Of a stretch of DNA of 64,000 nt, positions 31,331 to 40,946 are shown piece by piece. Both the position numbers and the translations under genes were made by a program. The notes under the pieces were generated by a model that saw only the letters and a list, made by a program, of their open reading frames with translations, was not told the origin of the DNA and made no database searches. This DNA comes from Tritrichomonas musculus. Its lineage: Eukaryota; Parabasalia; Tritrichomonadida; Tritrichomonadidae. How positions within the stretch are numbered: position 1 is the first letter of the stretch; every line of letters starts with the position of its first letter. The stretch is from the NCBI GenBank assembly GCA_039105265.1, contig JAPFFF010000013.1:2728001-2792000 (forward strand), written 5' to 3'.

Positions 31331-32297
31331 ATGTTTGTAAACAAATAATAATTTTTTTAAAGAACTTCGTACATCTTTATATTAAAAATTAAAAAATAAA
31401 TAGAGGAAAAATATTTTGTCAGATCTTTTTATTTGGCCTTTTTTTGCAGGTCAATTTCATATTTCTAATCGTTATTCTTTTTTTTACTCAAAATTACGTA
31501 ATATGTATTCGTTTATCCCGCATAAAGCTCACTAAGTTCTTTAAAATTGTGTATTAAACGTTTTGAACACCAAATTTTCATAAAAATTAGCGTCTTAAAA
31601 TTACGTTAAAATCTTTGAAAAACTACCAATATCAAACAAAAAGCAAAATATTCATACAAAAAGTACCTGAATAAATAAAAAACACTCATTGAAAACAACT
31701 TTTTTATTTTTTTCAAATTTCATTTTATTTCATTTGCTCTTGTTTTCAAATAGCAATCGACTATATCATTTATTTTCTGATATAGATCTTGATATTCTCA
31801 GAAATTTTCTCATTTTTTATATTTTAAGATAAATATCTTGACTAATTATTTCTATTTTAGTTAGATACTAAGTAAATGTCAGCTTTATATGATTTAGAAT
31901 TAAAATCCATGAAGATCTACTCTTATAATGGAAGTTTAATCTTGATTATACATTGAATTTAAATTTATTTGGTTAGTGAATCATTAACGTAAAAAAATAG
32001 TGGCATTAGTTTGTTACATAATGATATTCTTTTTTTATTTTTACTTCCATTATATTATTTAAAATAATATACTATACTATTTTAAGATTTTAAAATTTTG
32101 ATTTATATTAATATTTATCATATCTTTGGCTATTTTAAAATTGCTAAATGTTTAAAGCAACTCATGATATTCATGTTTAGGCATATCTCATAAAAAAAAG
32201 TAAATTGAGAATGAATATTTTTTTAATTCAATATTGAATTAAATATAAAAATATAAAATCTTCTGAATTACTTCAAAAAATAATTTAAACTATACCC
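31331..32297. other. AT-rich region after the mouse-like segment
   Basis: Return to trichomonad-like A/T-rich composition. No gene is seen. Confidence 0.5.
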
Positions 32298-32376
32298 TTA
32301 AGAATAAACTTTTTTATTAATGTATAAATATGAAGATATTAATTTATATGAAGGTATAATGTAATCATTAACGAAA

Positions 32377-32871
32377 TTATTGATCATTTTGAGAATAAAA
32401 TTGTTCACTGTAATCACCAAATCCTTTTTGATTTTGATTCATGAAATTATTTCCATGAAAATTGCAGTGTTTGAATCCATGTCCATGACCGTGTTGATGA
32501 CCGTGTCCATGTCCGTGTCCATGAAATTGATGATTTCCAAATCCTTGATGATGTCCTTGATGGAAATGATTTCCTCGATGGAAATGATTTCCATAATCTC
32601 CTTGATCTCCTTCTTCTTCATTTCTTTGATTTCTTTTTTCTCCTTCTTCTTCATTTCGTTGACATCCTTGATGCCAATGATGACCAAAACGGCCACCATT
32701 AAAACCATGATGATTACAACCACAATGATGATGATTATGATGATTGTGATCATGTTGATGAAATTCATGAAATTCCATATTATTATTGTTGTTGTTGTCA
32801 TTGTTGTTGATTTCGAATCCATTTTCGTTAGATTCTTGTTGACATTCTTGCAATTGTTGTTGATCACACAT
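32377..32871 (-). CDS. His/Gly/Asn-rich protein, copy 1
   Basis: The 164-residue protein starts MCDQQQLQECQQESNENGFE. It has an Asn-run, then dense His clusters (HQHDHNHHNHHHCGCNHH), an acidic/basic NEEEGEKRNQ repeat at mid-length, GNHFHRGNHFHQGHHQGFGN and a GHGHGHGHQHGHGHG block. Roughly a quarter of residues are His. Such composition binds Ni, Zn or Cu or undergoes pH-dependent assembly; this is inference, as no known domain is seen. There is no signal peptide or membrane segment. Copy 2 lies head-to-head at 33404-33898 and differs at residues 17 (N/H) and 20 (E/G). The antisense frame over the same bases is a by-product of the CAT/CAC codons. Confidence 0.8.
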   Translation of the reverse strand: MCDQQQLQECQQESNENGFEINNNDNNNNNNMEFHEFHQHDHNHHNHHHCGCNHHGFNGGRFGHHWHQGCQRNEEEGEKRNQRNEEEGDQGDYGNHFHRGNHFHQGHHQGFGNHQFHGHGHGHGHQHGHGHGFKHCNFHGNNFMNQNQKGFGDYSEQFYSQNDQ

Positions 32872-32874
32872 TAA

Positions 32875-32884
32875 AATAAAGTGA
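32875..32884 (-). promoter_or_regulatory. Initiator-like TCACTTTATT, copy 1
   Basis: On the minus strand TCACTTTATT precedes the ATG of copy 1 with its A+1 eleven nt upstream, as in copy 2. It matches the trichomonad initiator consensus. Confidence 0.6.
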
Positions 32885-33390
32885 AGTAAATGTGATCATT
32901 AAAAAACTTTAAAAAAACATAAAATTTCAAAATGAATGAAGTGAGTTTTGACTTGAAAAATTTTAATCTGAAATTTCAATAAAAATTGAATTTTAAATAA
33001 TCTTTAAATATTTGATTAGTTTATTTCATATTCTCTCAAATTTGTTAAGTTTATTCTTGCGATTATGCATTTTAAAAAAAATAATATAAAAAGTCAATTT
33101 TTTTATAAAAAGTCAAGTAAATTTTATATTTTAATCATTTTTAAAATGTATAATTTATAGAATATTATATTAATGATTTTGAAAGTTTTTGATATATCAA
33201 ATTTCATGAGCATTCATTAATATTAAAAAGTTTATTACAATTTAGAAATATTCATTGATTTGTATAATTTGTTAATAAAAGATATGATTTAATTTTTATA
33301 GATATGATTTTATTCTAAGTCAAAACTCACTTCATTCATTCATTTTGAAATTTTATGTTTTTTTAAAGTTTTTTAATGATCACATTTACT

Positions 33391-33400
33391 TCACTTTATT
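33391..33400 (+). promoter_or_regulatory. Initiator-like TCACTTTATT, copy 2
   Basis: TCACTTTATT with A+1 at 33393, eleven nt before the ATG at 33404. The very short 5' leader is typical of trichomonad genes. Confidence 0.6.
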
Positions 33401-33403
33401 TTA

Positions 33404-33898
33404 ATGTGTGATCAACAACAATTGCAAGAATGTCAACAAGAATCTAACGAACATGGATTCGGAATCAACAACAATGACAACAACAACAATAATAATATGG
33501 AATTTCATGAATTTCATCAACATGATCACAATCATCATAATCATCATCATTGTGGTTGTAATCATCATGGTTTTAATGGTGGCCGTTTTGGTCATCATTG
33601 GCATCAAGGATGTCAACGAAATGAAGAAGAAGGAGAAAAAAGAAATCAAAGAAATGAAGAAGAAGGAGATCAAGGAGATTATGGAAATCATTTCCATCGA
33701 GGAAATCATTTCCATCAAGGACATCATCAAGGATTTGGAAATCATCAATTTCATGGACACGGACATGGACACGGTCATCAACACGGTCATGGACATGGAT
33801 TTAAACACTGCAATTTTCATGGAAATAATTTCATGAATCAAAATCAAAAAGGATTTGGTGATTACAGTGAACAATTTTATTCTCAAAATGATCAATAA
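33404..33898 (+). CDS. His/Gly/Asn-rich protein, copy 2
   Basis: This is a 164-residue twin of the minus-strand protein at 32377-32871, with NEHGFGI in place of NENGFEI near the N-terminus. Four of the six or so differences between the arms fall in or near the gene, and both frames remain intact, so neither copy looks dead. The divergent arrangement puts both initiators within about 530 bp of each other. Function is unknown; metal binding or storage is plausible from composition. Confidence 0.8.
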   Translation: MCDQQQLQECQQESNEHGFGINNNDNNNNNNMEFHEFHQHDHNHHNHHHCGCNHHGFNGGRFGHHWHQGCQRNEEEGEKRNQRNEEEGDQGDYGNHFHRGNHFHQGHHQGFGNHQFHGHGHGHGHQHGHGHGFKHCNFHGNNFMNQNQKGFGDYSEQFYSQNDQ

Positions 33899-34433
33899 TT
33901 TCGTTAATGATTACATTATATCTTCATATAAATTAATATCTTCATATTTATACATTAATAAAAAAGTTTATTCTTAATTTGAATTTTTACATTTCAATCT
34001 ATTCATTATTTCATTTCTTCTTTTATTTATTATATCTTTCAAATATTACTATTATGGATTCATGACTTTTTTCTCAAAGAAAAAAAAAAAATAAAAATAA
34101 AAATAAAGCAATCAAGGAAAACATTAAACGTATAAAAATAATAAACGTATTTTCTACATATACAAAATGACTTATTGCTTTGAATTGAATCATTATCTGA
34201 ACTTAAATTTTTTAATATAATAACATTTACATGTGAACATTAATTTGCAATAAATAGATAATAAATATATAAAACACAAGTTGAGATGCTAAAATTTTAT
34301 GGGACACCCTATATCTTTCAATTACATTCAAAATCATATCTTTCAATATAATTCAAAATAATATTTTTCAATGACATTCGAAATCATATATATCAATGAA
34401 ATTTTAACATGATATTTTGTTGAACAGCATTTT

Positions 34434-34797
34434 ATTTAGCAGTTGAAAAATAAAACATTGAAATCGTTAGACTTTTATTGACGAATGATAAACTTAATAT
34501 CAATAGGAAATGCATTTATAGAATTTTCTTCATTACAAAACCTAAAAATTCCATCATCAGTGTCTTTTATTGGTGAAATATCATTTGGCCTCTGTACTTC
34601 GCTTAAAAAGTGTCAATCTAAGTTCCTTCATTATTGGAGGAAATAGAAAAAGAAACTTTATGGAAAAAAGAATCTTTGGATGATTTTGCAATTATTTCTT
34701 CAGTTACAAAAATCAATTGGGCAGTATTTGCTAGTTGTTCTTCATTGAAACAAATATTTTTCCATTCGAATATAATTGAAATTAATGGATGAAATTA
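34434..34797 (+). pseudogene. Ankyrin + BspA relic
   Basis: 34434-34513 reads TAFYLAVEK, a stop, then NIEIVRLLLTNDKLNINRK, an ankyrin unit with a TAA in its middle. About 34521-34610 reads SSLQNLKIPSSVSFIGEISF (BspA type). After a frame change about 34690-34797 reads VTKINWAVFASCSSLKQIFF. The order ankyrin then BspA is that of the intact gene at 27.5-29.7 kb, so this is a decayed relative. Confidence 0.72.
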
Positions 34798-34839
34798 TAA
34801 TATATTCAATAATATTATATAATTATTTCTTTTATAATT

Positions 34840-34950
34840 TCATCTAGAACATTGACATCAATTGATTTCTGCTGCAAAAAAATATGAATAATTTCGATTT
34901 GTTTATTTTCAAATGCAGCATGTAATGCTGTTCTGTTAAGGGCAAAGTTG
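34840..34950 (-). pseudogene. Isolated ankyrin repeat relic
   Basis: On the minus strand the sequence reads NRTALHAAFENKQIEIIHIF then QQKSIDVNV, a single well-formed ankyrin unit with no continuing frame on either side. It is opposite in orientation to the relic just upstream. Confidence 0.7.
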
Positions 34951-35027
34951 GTTTTGCCAAAAATTCAATAATAATTCAAAAAAATGAATAAAAATCTTTT
35001 TTTTTTTTTGTCAGAGTACTGAAATTA

Positions 35028-35072
35028 TTTTGGAAGTATTCAATTTTGGAAGTATTCAATTTTGGAAGTATT
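35028..35072. repeat. Triplicated 16-bp unit
   Basis: The unit ATTTTGGAAGTATTCA occurs three times in tandem. It lies in an otherwise gene-free A/T-rich stretch (34951-35828). Confidence 0.85.
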
Positions 35073-35828
35073 CATTTTTTTCTTACACGAAAAAAAAAGA
35101 TCGAAGATTTCTGATGAATCAAAAAAAAAACTACGACTTCTTTCTTGTGGCGAATAAATAAGATTATTCAGTATATTTTTTTTATACATATAAAATTACA
35201 AAGAATAAAATAAAAAAAATATCAAAATACGTATAGTTGGCTCTTCTATAAGTTAATTTTTTATTTAAAAGAATGATATAACTAGAAAGTATATAAGTTA
35301 TATAATAATATTTATAATTTTTTGTTGATGTATCTTTGCTTTTTAATCATCCACGACAATTTTTTCCCAAGCATTTACAAAAAACAACTTTCTGTCTGAT
35401 CGCTTTATGGGAAATAAATTGAAATATATTATTTATGAGACTAATATAAAGCTATATTTTGTATAATCACTTTGATATAATGATTATTTATCGAGGAAAA
35501 TTGAATTGAAGTTAGTATCATGAAATTTTTCTGAGAGGTGAGTTGGCTCTTCTCTCAAAATTTTTAAAAAATAAAAGTAGAAAAGAACGGTACTGCGATC
35601 GGATGTAAAGTGTCAAAAGTATTTAAAAAACTGTAATAATCGAAACAAACCAAATATATAAATAGAACACATTATATATAATAACTTATTAAAATATTGG
35701 AAGGATTTTCTAATTTTATTTTGAGATTTATGTTCATAAAATTTGAATAAAAAACTCATTTTTTTTCATATTGTATATGTATAATTGGAAATTGTATTAA
35801 AAAAATTATGATTAAAACCACGTTAAAA

Positions 35829-37173
35829 GAGGTATTCACTTTGAGGGTTTTGACTGTATTTTTTATAAAAAAATATAAAAATTAAAACGCATTTATTTAA
35901 TAAATGATACATTAAGGGTGAGGGTCAAAAAAAAGCTTTCTGTTACATTAAACTTCACGGTATATAGATTCAAAATTATATAGGTTATAGATGTTAATTT
36001 TGCTTCTACACAGAGTTGTGCTTCGTTTAAAATCCACTTTTTCAATACTTTTTAAAACTTTTTCAATGTTTTTAAAAATGAAGTTAAGCTAGATCAATAT
36101 AAGGTATCTCGTTGTATTTTATGTATAATTATTTTTGGAAGCAATTGAAAAAGATCATAACAGAAGCATTTTTAAAATTTTTTTCTTTGCAGCAAATATC
36201 TTTTTTATATTTGAAGTATAATTATCAGAATTTTGTATTTAAGCATATGCATTGTTTTAATTATTTTAAATATTGTTATATTTTATAAAATAGATTCCAA
36301 AAAATTAAGTAGATATTGAAAAACAAATTCTTTATTGTAAGCGGTTTTTTAAAATTGAGAGGAATTCCCATTGAATTTGTAAAATTTTCTGATATATGCT
36401 TTTTTTATATATTTAGTCATAAAATATAATATTTAATTATTTTTATAATTTTCAGCTTAAAAAAATTATTTTTTTCCAGTTTGACCCTCACCCTTAAAAA
36501 TTACAAAATGATTTATGCGCTAGTTTTTGAGAAAATTCGATTTTATTAAAAAAATTATTTTTTTCAATGTTCATGAGCCATTTAAAACCGTAAAATATCA
36601 TATAAAAAAATTGAAAGAAAAATTTTCCAAAATGCCACTATAATTTAATTCAAAATTTTGAATATTTTTTAATTATATGTACGTTAAAAAACGTTTATTT
36701 TTTATTTTGAGTAAAATAAATGAATCATATTTTCAAAAAATTGGCCGCATAAAATCATTAATGCTTCTAGAAATAAATTCACATGGCCAATATAATCATT
36801 ATATTAAAGTTGTAGAATCATATAAAGACATTTTTTAATGAAAAATGCTTTTTAGGTTTGAAAGTATGAAGAATGCAGATTTTGCAGTTTCTGAATTAGG
36901 AAATAATTAGAAATTTTCATTTATTATGACAATACTTTGGAATAATGAAGATATCCAAAATATATTCGATGTTATAAATAAAAAGATATAATTATATTGT
37001 TAACTAAAATATGATTTTTTCCTCAATTTAATATTCAAATCATCATTTAAACATTTTATAGATTATTTTGATGATAAAAAGAAATAAAAATAATCTGTAT
37101 TTAGCTCAAAAAATTAAAAAATTCATTTTAAAGAAGAAAAATGACCGTTAAGTCACTTAAGGTGAATACCTCT
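35829..37173. mobile_element. Candidate 1.3-kb TIR element (outer)
   Basis: The ends AGAGGTATTCAC (35829-35840) and GTGAATACCTCT (37162-37173) are perfect 12-bp inverted repeats, and similarity continues inward more loosely for about 20 bp. The interior has no supported open frame and includes the second TIR pair at 35912-36497, so this looks like a non-autonomous element containing a nested one. The right edge abuts TA. No transposase is seen. Confidence 0.6.
35912..36497. mobile_element. Candidate nested MITE with TTAA flanks
   Basis: TTAAGGGTGAGGGTCAAA at the left and its reverse complement TTTGACCCTCACCCTTAA at the right are perfect. The 586-bp span has no open frame. If TTAA is the target-site duplication, the TIR begins GGGTGAGGGTCAAA and the element would use TTAA as piggyBac-type elements do (inference). 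Confidence 0.65.
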
Positions 37174-37997
37174 ACGTGAAATCATTATATTTTGAAATTT
37201 CATTCAAAAAAAAAAAAAAAAAAAAAAAAAAATAGTTTTTGAAATATAATGAAATTTCAATAAGTAAATCGCATTCAAATTTTTCGAAAAATTTCATAAT
37301 TTATTTATGATAGAAAACGCAATAAAAACAAAAAAGCAAGAACTCCATTATAATATTATATATAATATTATTTTTATATCAAAAATAAAAATATCTTAAT
37401 AAAATCGTTATATAATAAAAAATTATCATGGCTCAATCAAATATTAAATGAAATAATTTTAGGTTTGATCAATAAAATTCACCTAAATTCTTCATTTTAA
37501 ATATTCGATATGATATTAAAATATTTTATCATTATTGTTAAAATGTATTTATTTAAAATTTATATTAATATGTATATTTAAAAATATTATTATAATAAAG
37601 GAAATTATTTTTTTGATCAAGATTTTAAAAGAACAATCTTAATTTCTCAATTTTCACAAATCACAAAACAATTCAATTACAATATGTAAATATATCTGAT
37701 AATAGAAGTTAAAAAATGTCAAAGCTTAAGTTTTTTTAGAAAATTAATATTTCATATAAATTAAAAATATAATAAAATAATAATAAATAATTAAAGATAA
37801 AAAAATTCATCGTGGCTTTTATTTGACCTACTCTTAATTTATTTTTTTTGGTATTTAAAAAGTTTAACTCAACCAAATCAATTTTTAAAAAATCCTTTCA
37901 AATATAATTCAAATTATTGAATTTCTAAAATTGTACAATATGAAAATTGTTTTATTGAACGATAAGCAATTTAATTTTTATTGAAATATTGTAAGAT
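37174..37997. other. AT-rich upstream region of the GH81 gene
   Basis: It holds a poly-A run (about 37207-37231) and featureless A/T-rich sequence. No gene is seen. Confidence 0.5.
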
Positions 37998-40946
37998 ATG
38001 GATACACAAGATAGTTCTTTAGAAGATGATGGAATTTTAGAATATCCACAAGCACCAAATAAAGAAGGCCCTAGAAAATTTCTCATTTTCCTCATAATTT
38101 GTATCATATCAATTGTAGTTGTAATTATAATTGTAATTGTATTGGCTGTTGTGTTAACACGTAAAAAAAAGAAAAAAGCACCAGAAGTTCAAAATGAAGT
38201 TATTTTTTCAGGTTTAGATGATGCTCAAATTCTACAAGGCAAGTATTTCAATTGTTTAGAGGGAGTCAAAGCAATAACATCAGATGGAATAGATTTAACA
38301 TCCAAAATATCTGTTACTGGAGAACTTAACACCGCCAAAGAAGGTGATTATGCTTTAACATATGAACTTTTTGATAATAATAACCAAAAAAAACAAAAGC
38401 AACGAAACATTAAAGTTCTAAAGAATCCAAATCTTGGAATTAAAAAGCCAGTTCCACTATATTCACTTGATAATGGACAAACATATGATATTGCTAAAGG
38501 ATGTAAAGTAATATCAAACTCCGGGAAAAATGATGTTCAAAAATCCGTTGATGGTGACATAAAAACTCGTTGGGAAAGTGAAGTAGGCCTTGATGATGTA
38601 TATTTAACAATTGATCTTGGGGAAAAACTTACTATCAACAACATAAACATCTTTTGGGAAGCTGCCTATGCAGCCAATTATGAGTTATTAACATCGGAAG
38701 ATGGCAACATTTGGAATTTGATCGAAAATGTTACAAATTCCAATGAACTAGAATTTGAGACGATATCTGGTCAGAAGGTATATCCGAACCGTTTTTCATT
38801 TGAAAGGGGAAAAAAGACAGTTACAGCTCGATTTGTCAAAATTAACTGTTTGAAACGAATAACGAACTATGGCTATTCAATTTTTGAATTCGAAGTGATC
38901 GGCCCAACTGGAACGGTTGTACCAACCGAATATTATCCAGATCTTTTTGATGCCAAAAATGACAAGAGCAAAGATTGGAAGCGACCTAATGAACAATGGT
39001 TAAAATTTGACCTTGGATCTGTCAAAAAAGTTGATACAATTCGACTTGCATTCCAGAACTATCTTTTCCCGGCCGAATACAAAGTTCTGTATGCTGCAGA
39101 CGATGAAAACTACAAGCAAGTCATAACGCGTAATTTGCCATATAGTGGTGACACTTTTTCCCTTTTGGATCCGGATTCTGAGGATGAAGCAAGCATCACT
39201 GTTTCAGCCCGTTATTTCAAAATTGAAATGAGTTCGTTAAGATTTTATGCAGCTTGCTATCGTCTTTTGGAGGTCAATTTCAGACTTAAAGAAGAAACCG
39301 TTACTATTGAAAAAGCAACTGCATCATCGAGCAAGAAAGATCACGGCCCTGAACTAGCGATTGACAAAGACGACTCCACTTTTTGGGAGAACGATAACAA
39401 TGTTCAATACCAAACAATTGACCTTGAAGAGGTGAAAAAAGTTGGTCGTGTTGATCTATATTGGAGAGGCGACGACGGTGGAAAAGGGAAGTACTACGAT
39501 CTTGAAATAAGTTCCGATAATGAAGGACGATCATGGACGACGGTTTTCCGGCAAATTCATGGTGCCACCCCTATTCAAAAAGTTTACCTTTATAAGTCAT
39601 GTCGTTTCATACGAATCAAAGATTACCAAAGCCCTAGTAATTACCAATTCATGCTTGAAGGTGCCGTTGTTCACTCTCAATATCCGGCTTCAAGTTTAGA
39701 AGGACCAGTTGAATACGATGTCACTTTGAAATTCCCTGAAAAAACGGTTATAAATCATGGAAACGGTTCTTATGTGACAGGTGGAACAGATTTCCCTACA
39801 TCACGTCTGATTGCCTTCTTAGACGACTCTCTAAGATCGAAGCCAGTGCCAAGTAACGGCTGGTGGCAAGGTCTTCTCATGCACAACAAAGGCTACAACA
39901 TGTACATGAATCCGTTAACTGCAACATTTGAAGATAACGGACTTTGGCTAACGAATCCAGGTGCAGGTTTCTATGACGGTTTGGTACCAGGAACAGGTTC
40001 ACAAACGATAGACATTGATGCACATGATATCCATATCGGATACGATGAACTTGATGAAGAAAACTCGGAAGTAAGAGTGACTGGGTATTCTGATTTTGGA
40101 GTTTCTGCGGTTTTGACAGATGATTCAAATATTGATAAGTTAACCGTTTTTCTTTCACAAGGATCACTTTACGCATACATGTTTTTCGCCGAACCAGAAA
40201 AAGCGGTTATAAAAGCAAGCACTCTTGTTGCTGTTTATGATATTGAAGGGAATGAAATAATGCATAATTATACGGGTGACTCCATTGTTGTCGTTGTAAG
40301 AACACATAGCAGTTATGTTGATGGAGTTAGAAGGCATTATCAAACGGATTCAAGTGGAAACAAAGTAATCGTTGAAAATGAACCTATTTATGAAGAACGT
40401 TACTACGTTGTTTCTGTTCCAGAAGGAACTGAATTCACCATTATTGACGATGCCATTCATGTGAAAATGCAGAAAGGAAATTACTTGTCGGTTGGAGCGG
40501 TTAGTCAGAAAAATGAAGTTAATAAAGATGGCTCTAGTTTATCATCAAAATTAAAGTTTCCAAAGGACGAAATTAATCAAATCCATCAACATGGCTATTC
40601 ATTTGTTATTGATACAAGTTGTCTCTATTCATTCGACAATGTTACAAACAACGTAACCACTGAATTCCATATGAAGACCTTATTAGTTCGCCAAAATTAC
40701 CCTAATGAAGCATACACGGCCTTTCCCATTCAACGTACAAAGATGGTTATGTATATAAAAGTGTTCGTGGAGACTGTCGTTCATATGCTGGAAATACATT
40801 TGTTATTAAAGATCAATTTCATGGTATTGTTCCGACTTTTTGTGAACCAGATGATGACGGTTATGACACCAAATCATTATATGAACTTCTTCAAGTTGTT
40901 TATAATCATAACGGAGGAGATAAAAAGCCAGAAGAAAGTAACTTAA
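37998..40946 (+). CDS. Membrane-anchored GH81 glucanase, N-terminal part
   Basis: An acidic cytoplasmic tail (1-30) is followed by one hydrophobic helix (about 31-54) and a KKKKK stop, making a type II membrane protein. An Ig-like/DUF5011-type segment (about 75-150) comes next, then three F5/8C (discoidin/CBM32-like) domains (about 155-302, 312-430, 438-558; note AVDGDxxTRWES-type and FWEN motifs). The GH81 N-terminal lobe begins with PVPSNGWWQGLL at about 613. True homology ends near residue 914 (AFPIQRTK). After about 40737 the frame is wrong; the +1 frame continues as GYVYKSVRGDC and TFVIKDQFHGIVPTF. One base has thus been lost or gained near 40735-40745. The substrate would be beta-1,3-glucan of fungi, yeast or plant callose in the gut. 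Confidence 0.85.
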   Translation: MDTQDSSLEDDGILEYPQAPNKEGPRKFLIFLIICIISIVVVIIIVIVLAVVLTRKKKKKAPEVQNEVIFSGLDDAQILQGKYFNCLEGVKAITSDGIDLTSKISVTGELNTAKEGDYALTYELFDNNNQKKQKQRNIKVLKNPNLGIKKPVPLYSLDNGQTYDIAKGCKVISNSGKNDVQKSVDGDIKTRWESEVGLDDVYLTIDLGEKLTINNINIFWEAAYAANYELLTSEDGNIWNLIENVTNSNELEFETISGQKVYPNRFSFERGKKTVTARFVKINCLKRITNYGYSIFEFEVIGPTGTVVPTEYYPDLFDAKNDKSKDWKRPNEQWLKFDLGSVKKVDTIRLAFQNYLFPAEYKVLYAADDENYKQVITRNLPYSGDTFSLLDPDSEDEASITVSARYFKIEMSSLRFYAACYRLLEVNFRLKEETVTIEKATASSSKKDHGPELAIDKDDSTFWENDNNVQYQTIDLEEVKKVGRVDLYWRGDDGGKGKYYDLEISSDNEGRSWTTVFRQIHGATPIQKVYLYKSCRFIRIKDYQSPSNYQFMLEGAVVHSQYPASSLEGPVEYDVTLKFPEKTVINHGNGSYVTGGTDFPTSRLIAFLDDSLRSKPVPSNGWWQGLLMHNKGYNMYMNPLTATFEDNGLWLTNPGAGFYDGLVPGTGSQTIDIDAHDIHIGYDELDEENSEVRVTGYSDFGVSAVLTDDSNIDKLTVFLSQGSLYAYMFFAEPEKAVIKASTLVAVYDIEGNEIMHNYTGDSIVVVVRTHSSYVDGVRRHYQTDSSGNKVIVENEPIYEERYYVVSVPEGTEFTIIDDAIHVKMQKGNYLSVGAVSQKNEVNKDGSSLSSKLKFPKDEINQIHQHGYSFVIDTSCLYSFDNVTNNVTTEFHMKTLLVRQNYPNEAYTAFPIQRTKMVMYIKVFVETVVHMLEIHLLLKINFMVLFRLFVNQMMTVMTPNHYMNFFKLFIIITEEIKSQKKVT

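Larger units (their letters stand above)
32298..32954 (-). repeat. Left arm of ~660-bp inverted duplication
   Basis: It matches 33317-33977 in reverse orientation. I count four substitutions and one 4-bp tandem indel (an extra ATTC copy in the right arm). The 362-bp spacer (32955-33316) is unrelated A/T-rich DNA. Each arm contains a whole gene plus about 80 bp of upstream and about 80 bp of downstream sequence. Confidence 0.95.
33317..33977 (+). repeat. Right arm of ~660-bp inverted duplication
   Basis: Partner of 32298-32954. Identity runs from AAGTCAAAACTCACTTC at the inner edge to GTTTATTCTTAA at the outer edge and stops abruptly at both ends. Confidence 0.95.

Noticed and set aside
32380-32874. 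164-codon antisense frames over the His-rich genes (also 33401-33895 minus and 142-codon frames)
   Set aside because: They are hydrophobic Met/Ile/Ser strings produced by reading CAT/CAC/GAT codons backwards, and they occur identically in both arms because the arms are duplicates.
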